Below, one piece after another: positions 26,303 to 31,763 of a stretch of DNA of 31,763 bases. This stretch comes from an uncultured Gammaproteobacteria bacterium. GTDB lineage: Bacteria; Pseudomonadota; Gammaproteobacteria; GCA-2729495. Within the stretch, counting starts at the first letter, position 1, and each line of letters opens with the position of its first letter. Both the position numbers and the translations under genes were made by a program. A model generated the notes under the pieces. That model saw only the letters and a list, made by a program, of their open reading frames with translations. It had not been told where the DNA came from and did no database searches. The DNA lies in the NCBI GenBank assembly GCA_947258805.1, contig CAMYJV010000032.1, forward strand, positions 1 through 31,763. The letters run 5' to 3'.

Positions 26303-26986
26303 GTGGACAAGAAAAAACTGCTCCTGATTGCGGTCCTTGCGATCGCCGTGGGGCTGTTCTTCTGGTTCGACCTGGGGCGCTTTCTGTCCCTGGAGGTGCT
26401 GCGCGCTAGCCAGCAGGACATTGCCACCTTCGTGACCGACAATGCGGTGCTGGCGATCGGCGGCTTTTTCGTCCTGTACGTCCTGATCACCGGCCTGAGC
26501 ATTCCCGGTGCCGCCATCATGACCCTGGCCGCCGGGGCGGTTTTCGGCCTGATTATCGGCACCATACTCGTGTCTTTCGCGAGCAGCCTCGGCGCCACGC
26601 TGGCCTTCCTGTTGTCGCGTTTTCTATTACGCGACTACGTGGAACAGAAATTCGCCGGCACCAGTGAGAAGATCAACAGCGGCATCGAGAAAGAAGGTGC
26701 GTATTACCTGTTTACACTGCGCCTGGTGCCGCTGTTTCCCTTTTTCGTGGTCAACCTGGTGATGGGTGTGACCCGGCTCAGGGCCCTGACCTTCTACTGG
26801 GTCAGCCAGCTCGGCATGCTGGCCGGCACCGTAGTGTACGTGAATGCCGGGACGCAGCTCGCGCAACTCGAAAGCACCAGCGACATCCTGTCGCCGGCGC
26901 TCATCGGTTCGTTTGTACTGCTCGGCGTATTCCCCCTGCTCGCCAAGAATTCCGTGGAGTTAATTCGTCGTGTCAGAACCAGCTAG
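26303..26986 (+). CDS. TVP38/TMEM64 (SNARE-associated, DedA-like) membrane protein
   Basis: This is a 227-residue inner-membrane protein with about five to six hydrophobic segments. A positively charged start (MDKKK) precedes the first helix. The VTT/SNARE-associated domain core is recognisable in AGAVFGLIIGT, SLGATLAFLLSRFLLRDY and RLVPLFPFFVVNLVMG. Proteins of this superfamily are thought to act as lipid scramblases or transporters. The exact role of bacterial TVP38 is unclear. I chose the GTG at 26303 because AGGAGG (26291-26296) lies 6 nt upstream; an ATG at 26282 sits before that site. The gene overlaps the next one by 17 bp, so the two are translationally linked. Confidence 0.87.
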   Translation: MDKKKLLLIAVLAIAVGLFFWFDLGRFLSLEVLRASQQDIATFVTDNAVLAIGGFFVLYVLITGLSIPGAAIMTLAAGAVFGLIIGTILVSFASSLGATLAFLLSRFLLRDYVEQKFAGTSEKINSGIEKEGAYYLFTLRLVPLFPFFVVNLVMGVTRLRALTFYWVSQLGMLAGTVVYVNAGTQLAQLESTSDILSPALIGSFVLLGVFPLLAKNSVELIRRVRTS

Positions 26987-28433
26987 CACCCCGCCCCGCA
27001 AATTCGATACCAACCTCGTTGTGATCGGCGCGGGTTCAGCCGGCCTGGTGACGGCCTACGTGGCCGCCGCCGCGAAGGCCAAAGTCACATTGATCGAGCG
27101 CGAGCAGATGGGCGGCGACTGCCTGAACACCGGCTGCGTGCCCAGCAAGGCGATTATCCGCTCTGCGCGGATCGCGTCGTACATCAGGCGCGCCAGTGAA
27201 TTCGGCCTGGAGGCCGGCCAGTTGCAGGTGAACTTTCCCCAGGTCATGCAACGCGTCCGTGACGTGATCGCGACGGTGGAGCCCCATGACTCGGTGGAGC
27301 GTTATACGAGCCTCGGCGTGGATTGCATCAGCGGATCTGCACGCATTAGCTCGCCATGGACCGTAGAAGTGGACGGCCGATCGATCGCCACTCGCAGCAT
27401 CGTGATTGCCACCGGGGGCCGGCCCTTCGTCCCGCCCGTACCGGGCCTGGCAGATATCCCGTACCTGACTTCGGACACGATCTGGCAGCTCAACGAGCTG
27501 CCGCGCCGATTGCTGGTGATCGGCGGCGGGCCCATCGGCTGCGAGCTGGCCCAGGCCTTCGCGCAACTGGGCAGCGAGGTCACGCAGGTGGAAAAGGGCC
27601 CGCGACTGCTGACCCGGGAAGATGCGGCGGTATCCGAGACCCTGGCCGCGCGCTTCACGGCCGCGGGCATTCGCGTGATGACCGGCTACACGGCCGAGCG
27701 TTTTGAGCAGCGGAACGGCGAGAAAGTGGCGGTCTGCACCGGCGCCGATGGGCAACAACAGATCAGCTTCGACCAGGTGCTGGTCGCCGTCGGCCGGCGT
27801 GCCAACACCGACGGGCTGGAAATCGGCAACGCAGAAATTGGACTAAATCAGAACGGGACCATTCCAGTCAACGAGTACCTGCAGACATCTCAGCCCCATA
27901 TTCTCGCGTGTGGCGACGTGACGGGGCCTTATCAACTGACACACGCTGCCGGGTTCCAGGGCTGGTTCTGCGCGATGAACGCGCTGTTCGGCGCCATCAA
28001 GCGCTTCAAGGTGAACTACTCGGTGATGCCGTGGGCCGTGTTCACGGACCCGGAAATCGGCCACGTGGGGATGACGGCCGCCGAAGCCGAGGCGCAGGGC
28101 ATCCCGTACGAGATCACCGAGTACGGCATCGACGACCTGGACCGTGCCATCGCCGACAGCGAGGCCCACGGTTTCGTGAAGATCGTGACGAAAAAAGGTA
28201 GCGACCGGATCCTTGGCGCCACGGTGGTCGGCCACCACGCCGCGGAACTGATCACCGAGTACGTCACCGCAATGAAGTACGGCATGGGCCTGCGCAAGAT
28301 CCTGAATACGATTCACATCTACCCCACGCTGGCCGAGGCGAATCGCTACGCCGCGGGCAACTGGCAGAAGGCGAGGATCTCGCCCCTGGCGCTAAAAATT
28401 GCGGAACGCTTCCACCGCTGGCGCCGCGGCTAA
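26970..28433 (+). CDS. FAD-dependent dithiol oxidoreductase (mercuric reductase/lipoamide dehydrogenase-like)
   Basis: This is a 487-residue pyridine nucleotide-disulfide oxidoreductase. The FAD loop VIGAGSAGLV, the redox-active pair in GGDCLNTGCVPSKA (Cys51, Cys56), the NAD(P) loop VIGGGPIGCELAQAF, ILACGDVTGPYQLTH and the C-terminal HIYPTLAEA with the catalytic His are all visible. It lacks the N-terminal metal-binding domain and the C-terminal cysteine pair of true MerA, so mercury reduction is doubtful. No E2/E3-type partner genes are near, so lipoamide dehydrogenase is also uncertain. It starts with a GTG inside the TVP38 gene. In other bacteria these two domains also occur as one fused polypeptide (recalled, not checked). 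Confidence 0.87.
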   Translation: MSEPASTPPRKFDTNLVVIGAGSAGLVTAYVAAAAKAKVTLIEREQMGGDCLNTGCVPSKAIIRSARIASYIRRASEFGLEAGQLQVNFPQVMQRVRDVIATVEPHDSVERYTSLGVDCISGSARISSPWTVEVDGRSIATRSIVIATGGRPFVPPVPGLADIPYLTSDTIWQLNELPRRLLVIGGGPIGCELAQAFAQLGSEVTQVEKGPRLLTREDAAVSETLAARFTAAGIRVMTGYTAERFEQRNGEKVAVCTGADGQQQISFDQVLVAVGRRANTDGLEIGNAEIGLNQNGTIPVNEYLQTSQPHILACGDVTGPYQLTHAAGFQGWFCAMNALFGAIKRFKVNYSVMPWAVFTDPEIGHVGMTAAEAEAQGIPYEITEYGIDDLDRAIADSEAHGFVKIVTKKGSDRILGATVVGHHAAELITEYVTAMKYGMGLRKILNTIHIYPTLAEANRYAAGNWQKARISPLALKIAERFHRWRRG

Positions 28434-28485
28434 GGGCAGCCTTGCCGCGGCCCGACCTCAAGCCCCGGGGGCATAAGAAACCTTC

Positions 28486-28510
28486 GTAGGAGCGGCTTCA
28501 GCCGCGATCT
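28486..28510 (+). repeat. REP element, copy 2 (forward unit of an inverted pair)
   Basis: The first 24 bases are identical to the copy at 571-594: GTAG head and GCGGCT-TC-AGCCGC hairpin. It begins 52 bp after the flavoprotein stop. With the inverted copy it could form a long cruciform or a message-end structure. Confidence 0.8.
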
Positions 28511-28556
28511 CTTCAACGCCCCAAACTCGGTTTAGCGAGAGGTGGTGACCAAATAA

Positions 28557-28581
28557 AGATCGCGGCTGAAGCCGCTCCCAC
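28557..28581 (-). repeat. REP element, copy 3 (inverted unit)
   Basis: This is the reverse complement of the unit at 28486-28510 with one mismatch (GTGG instead of GTAG head). A 46-bp spacer separates the two units. The head-to-head pair is a BIME-like arrangement. Confidence 0.8.
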
Positions 28582-28597
28582 AGAGGATCCCCCAATC

Positions 28598-28663
28598 CTT
28601 ATCTCTAAGCATTCTAGAAAAGAACTATATATATATGTTTCTATTAATATTTATTCTGATAAG
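28598..28663. other. AT-rich island in the 28434-28770 intergenic region
   Basis: The 337-bp gap holds the REP pair (28486-28581), then about 65 bp of strikingly AT-rich DNA with a TA dinucleotide run at 28626-28636 and several TAATAT/TTATTC-like boxes. GC-rich sequence follows to the ABC gene. A CCTTA-GACT-TAAGG inverted repeat sits at 28756-28769, directly before the ATG. The island probably contains the promoter of the efflux operon, but I cannot single out one -35/-10 pair. Confidence 0.45.
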
Positions 28664-28770
28664 AGCCGGGAGGCACCGTAAGCGACTCAACCCCGCCCCG
28701 GCAATTGCATCGTTACAAGATGTTACCGGTGCCGAGCCTGCTGGGATCGCGCAACCCTTAGACTTAAGGC

Positions 28771-29529
28771 ATGGAAGCGACCGCGATTATCCCGCCCGAC
28801 AGCTCAACGGATTCTGCAGCCACGGCGGCCGGTATTGACGACGCCGTCATCTATACCCGCGGCCTGCGCCGCCAGTACCAGATGGGCGACACGGTGATCA
28901 ACGCGCTGGACGGACTCGATCTGAGCATCCGGCCCGGCGAATACGTGGCCATCATGGGCCCGTCCGGCTCGGGCAAGTCCACGCTGATGAACGTGATCGG
29001 CTGCCTCGATTCGCCGGACGGCGGCGAGTACTGGCTGAACGGTCAGCTGGCCTCGAACATGAACGACCGCGAGCTCGCCCGGATTCGCAACCGGGAAATC
29101 GGCTTCGTGTTCCAGACTTTCAACCTGCTGCAGCGGGCCACCGCGCTGCACAACGTGGAAGTGCCGCTGATCTACTCCGGCATCAGCCGCAAAGAACGCC
29201 ATGCCCGGGCCGTGCAGGCCATGGAGCAGGTGGGCCTGGAAACCCGCCTCGATCACCGCCCGAACGAACTGTCCGGCGGCCAGCGCCAGCGGGTTGCGGT
29301 GGCCAGGGCGCTGGTCACGGAGCCCAGCATCCTGCTGGCCGACGAACCCACCGGGAATCTCGACTCCACCACGGCACGCGAGATCCTCGAACTTTTTGAC
29401 GCCCTGCACCGCGCAGGCAACACCATCGTGCTGGTCACGCACGACCGGCAAGTCGGTGAACACGCGGAACGCATCGTCCGCATGCTCGACGGCCGCGTGG
29501 AATCCGACACCAGGAATTCAAGAACGTGA
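28771..29529 (+). CDS. ABC transporter ATP-binding protein (MacB/LolD type)
   Basis: The 252-residue ATPase belongs to the MacB/LolD/FtsE group that drives mechanotransmission-type ABC transporters. Walker [10 protein letters not shown] (63-71), the Q-loop [10 protein letters not shown], the signature [15 protein letters not shown], Walker [13 protein letters not shown] and the switch His in LVTHDRQ are all intact. A 20-residue acidic/Ala-rich N-terminal extension precedes the domain. The start ATG has only AAGG nearby, inside a small inverted repeat. The stop overlaps the adaptor start (GTGA), and a permease follows, so this is a three-gene exporter with a separate ATPase rather than a fused MacB. 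Confidence 0.92.
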   Translation: MEATAIIPPDSSTDSAATAAGIDDAVIYTRGLRRQYQMGDTVINALDGLDLSIRPGEYVAIMGPSGSGKSTLMNVIGCLDSPDGGEYWLNGQLASNMNDRELARIRNREIGFVFQTFNLLQRATALHNVEVPLIYSGISRKERHARAVQAMEQVGLETRLDHRPNELSGGQRQRVAVARALVTEPSILLADEPTGNLDSTTAREILELFDALHRAGNTIVLVTHDRQVGEHAERIVRMLDGRVESDTRNSRT

Positions 29530-30815
29530 AAAAACTGCTCCCTCTCTTCGGCATGAGTCTGCTGCTGCAGGGCTGCGAAGAACCGGTCGAAGTGACGACC
29601 TACCGAACCGGCGAGGTGGTCCAGCGCGACATCCTCGTCAGCGTGGAAGCGGCCGGCGTGATCGAGCCCTTCCTGACGGTGGAAGTGAAGTCGAAAGCTT
29701 CCGGTGAAATTCTCGATATCCCGGGAGAAACCGGCGACTTCGTCGAGCAGGGCGCCCGGTTAGTAAAGATCGACAAGCGCACGCCGCGCAACCAGATGGC
29801 ACAGGCCGAAGCCCGGCTGGAAGCCGCCCAGGCCCGCCGGTCTATTGCCCAGGCGCAGTCCAAGCGTGCGCGAACGCTGTTCGAGTCGAAGACCATCAAC
29901 GAGGTGGACTACGAGCAGACCGTCCTGGAACTGGCCAATGCGAAAGCCGAGGTGGTCGGCGCCCAGGTCGAGGTGGAAAATGCCCGCATCGCGCTGGAAG
30001 ACACAGACGTGCGGGCGCCGATCCAGGGCACGATTATCGAAAAGCTGGTGGAAACCGGCCAGGTGATCTCGTCCCCCACCATGGACGTCGGCGGCGGCAC
30101 GCTACTGATGAAGATGGCGGATCTCAGCCGCGTGCAGGTGAAAGCCCTGGTGGACGAAACCGACATCGGCAAGATTCAGCCCGGCCTGCCGGTCAAGGTC
30201 ACCGTGACCTCCTATCCCAACCAGCCCTTCGACGGCGAGGTGCTGAAGGTGGAACCGCAGGCCATGGCCGAGCAGACGGTGACAACCTTCTCCGTGCTGA
30301 TGATCCTGGACAACGCGACCGGTTTGCTCCGCCCTGGCATGAACGCCGACGTGGAGATTCGCGTGGCGGAGAGTATCGATGCGATCGCGGTGCCCACTGC
30401 GGCGCTGCGCACCGCGCGCGATATCCCGGTGGCATCCCAGCTCGTGGGCCTGTCATCGGACACTGTCCGCCAGCAGTTGGGTGAGGGCGCTTCGCAGCCC
30501 GATGCGCGCCCGGGCGCCGCGCCGGCCGACGGCTACAGCTTCGCGAACCGCTACTGGGTCTTTGTGCAGAAGGGCGACACGCTGGCGGCCGTGAATGTCG
30601 AGACCGGCCTCACTGACCTGGACTATAGTGAGGTGAATTCGGGGCTCGATACCGGCGACACCGTCATCCTGCTGCCGAGTTCCGGGCTCGTGCAGTCACA
30701 GCAACGTCTGCAGCAGCGGATGCGCCAGTTTACCGGCCTGCCGGGCATGTCCGGCAACCGTAACAACAACGCGAGCCGGGAACGCAGCAGCGGCGACCGC
30801 GGGCGCCCGAACTAG
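29526..30815 (+). CDS. Periplasmic adaptor (membrane-fusion) lipoprotein, MacA/HlyD family
   Basis: This 429-residue adaptor links an inner-membrane exporter to an outer-membrane channel. The N-terminus [17 protein letters not shown] is a lipoprotein signal with Cys17 as the lipid-bearing residue. A barrel-sandwich half ([25 protein letters not shown]), an alpha-helical hairpin (about residues 95-160, rich in Ala, Gln and Glu), the second lipoyl half ([17 protein letters not shown]) and beta-barrel/membrane-proximal parts follow in family order. The C-terminus is Asn/Arg/Ser-rich and polar. It begins with GTG overlapping the ATPase stop and ends 15 bp before the permease. A TolC-like partner is not in the window. 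Confidence 0.9.
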   Translation: MKKLLPLFGMSLLLQGCEEPVEVTTYRTGEVVQRDILVSVEAAGVIEPFLTVEVKSKASGEILDIPGETGDFVEQGARLVKIDKRTPRNQMAQAEARLEAAQARRSIAQAQSKRARTLFESKTINEVDYEQTVLELANAKAEVVGAQVEVENARIALEDTDVRAPIQGTIIEKLVETGQVISSPTMDVGGGTLLMKMADLSRVQVKALVDETDIGKIQPGLPVKVTVTSYPNQPFDGEVLKVEPQAMAEQTVTTFSVLMILDNATGLLRPGMNADVEIRVAESIDAIAVPTAALRTARDIPVASQLVGLSSDTVRQQLGEGASQPDARPGAAPADGYSFANRYWVFVQKGDTLAAVNVETGLTDLDYSEVNSGLDTGDTVILLPSSGLVQSQQRLQQRMRQFTGLPGMSGNRNNNASRERSSGDRGRPN

Positions 30816-30830
30816 CCAGGAGATCTTGCG

Positions 30831-31763
30831 ATGCTATTCGGTGAAATGATTGCGGTGGCGCTGCAGTCCATCCGCGCCAACCTGTTCCGCGGGTTCCTGA
30901 CCATGCTCGGCATCATCATCGGCGTGGGCTCCGTCATCACGATGGTGTCGCTGGGCAGCGGTGCGCAACAGGCTATCGACGACCAGATCGACAAGCTGGG
31001 CGCGAATATCCTCTCCATCAGCAGCGGTGGGCAGATGCACCGCGGCGTGTCGCAGGAGGCTGGCACGCTCACCAGCGACGATGCGCGGGCCGTGGCGGCC
31101 GATGCCGAAACGATAGCGGCCGTGGTCCCGGAGAAATCCAGCCGGCTGCAGGTGAAACTGGACAACAAGAATCAGAGCCTGCAAGTGGTGGGTACCACGG
31201 CGAACTTCCAGACCGTTAACGGCTACGAACTGTCCGCGGGCCGCAACTACAGCAACGCAGATGGTGGCGCCAAGCGCCGGGTGGCAGTCGCGGGCCACGG
31301 GGTCGCGGCGAAATTCGACACCGAGACCGACGGTCTGCTCGGCGAGACCCTGTACATGAACGGCATTGCCTTCGAAGTCATCGGCATCCTCGAGCCGGTG
31401 GGCCAGGTGGGCTGGCGCAACGTGGACGAACAGCTGTGGATCCCGCTGGAAACGGCCCAGTTCCGGGTCTTCGGCACGGAGTCGCTGGACCGGATCAACG
31501 CGCAGGTGGCACCGGGCTTCTCGCCGGAGCAGGCCATCATCGACCTCGAACGGATCATGCGCCGCGAGCACAAGATCCTGCCCGGCAAAGACAACGACTT
31601 CAGCATCGGCGACCCGACGCAGTTCTTCAACGTGCGCGCAGCAGCCACGAATATTTTCGCTGCGCTGCTGGCGGGCATCGCCAGCATCAGCCTGATCGTG
31701 GGTGGCATCGGCATCATGAACATCATGCTGGTGACGGTCACCGAACGCACCCGCGAAGTGGGC
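30831..31763 (+). CDS. MacB-like ABC permease (FtsX family), 3' end missing
   Basis: An open frame of 311 codons runs off the right edge without a stop. The N-terminus MLFGEMIAVALQSIRANLFR leads into a first transmembrane helix (FLTMLGIIIGVGSVITMVSLG). A periplasmic MacB_PCD-type domain of about 220 residues follows (GANILSISSG, FQTVNGYELSAGR, FEVIGILEPVGQVGW, WIPLETAQFRVFG). The second helix, IFAALLAGIASISLIVGGIGIMNIMLVTVTERTREVG (core SLIVGGIGIMNIM), is the FtsX-domain start. AGGAG lies 10 nt before the ATG. The missing part should hold two more helices. With the two preceding genes it forms a macrolide/peptide/lipid-type exporter; the cargo is unknown. Confidence 0.9.
   Translation, partial: MLFGEMIAVALQSIRANLFRGFLTMLGIIIGVGSVITMVSLGSGAQQAIDDQIDKLGANILSISSGGQMHRGVSQEAGTLTSDDARAVAADAETIAAVVPEKSSRLQVKLDNKNQSLQVVGTTANFQTVNGYELSAGRNYSNADGGAKRRVAVAGHGVAAKFDTETDGLLGETLYMNGIAFEVIGILEPVGQVGWRNVDEQLWIPLETAQFRVFGTESLDRINAQVAPGFSPEQAIIDLERIMRREHKILPGKDNDFSIGDPTQFFNVRAAATNIFAALLAGIASISLIVGGIGIMNIMLVTVTERTREVG

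Noticed and set aside
26970..28433. True mercuric reductase (MerA)
   Set aside because: It has no N-terminal heavy-metal domain, no C-terminal cysteine pair and no mer genes nearby.
28635..28838. Small open frame starting in the AT-rich island (67 codons)
   Set aside because: No ribosome binding site, and it overlaps the ABC ATPase start in another frame with shadow-like composition.

Overview
The window is GC-rich, densely coding DNA that looks gammaproteobacterial. Supporting signs are a homodimeric-type pyruvate dehydrogenase E1 (AceE), an OxyR with both redox cysteines next to dps and a peroxiredoxin-glutaredoxin fusion, two large TonB-dependent receptors, and GTAG-headed REP palindromes. 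The TonB receptors and the REP type would fit the Xanthomonadales, Steroidobacterales or Woeseiales side of the class. That placement is inference, because there is no rRNA or other taxonomic marker here.

Left part (1-8.7 kb, + strand): the 3' end of aceE ends inside a REP element. A tight six-gene propionyl-CoA/methylmalonyl-CoA operon follows: CitE/CLYBL-like CoA-ester lyase, single-chain methylmalonyl-CoA mutase, PccB, PccA, the MeaB GTPase and methylmalonyl-CoA epimerase. Together they convert propionyl-CoA to succinyl-CoA. The lyase may deal with C4/C5 hydroxyacyl-CoA by-products.

Middle part (8.7-13.4 kb): an SDR oxidoreductase with a possible signal peptide is divergent from a TonB-dependent receptor across a short palindromic promoter region. 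An ExeA/GspA-type ATPase with a normal Walker A but an eroded Walker B follows.

Stress cluster (13.5-16.9 kb): dps, prx-grx and a FabD-like gene run on the - strand, divergent from oxyR. The FabD-like frame has an internal amber stop immediately after its catalytic histidine motif.

Accessory block (16.9-26.2 kb): an avtA-like aminotransferase broken by a small deletion and frameshift, a Tat-signal-bearing thiamine-diphosphate (ThDP) enzyme and a 1014-residue TonB-dependent receptor run leftward. A Rieske oxygenase with a hairpin-rich leader runs rightward, and an aldehyde dehydrogenase converges on it. This block is the best candidate for an undescribed uptake-plus-catabolism module. Its substrate cannot be read from the sequence.

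Right end (26.3-31.8 kb): a TVP38/DedA-like membrane protein overlaps a mercuric-reductase-like flavoprotein. An inverted REP pair and an AT-rich island come next. The window ends in a MacA/MacB-type efflux operon (ATPase, lipoprotein adaptor, FtsX-like permease) that runs off the edge. I saw no tRNA, rRNA, CRISPR array, transposase or phage gene.
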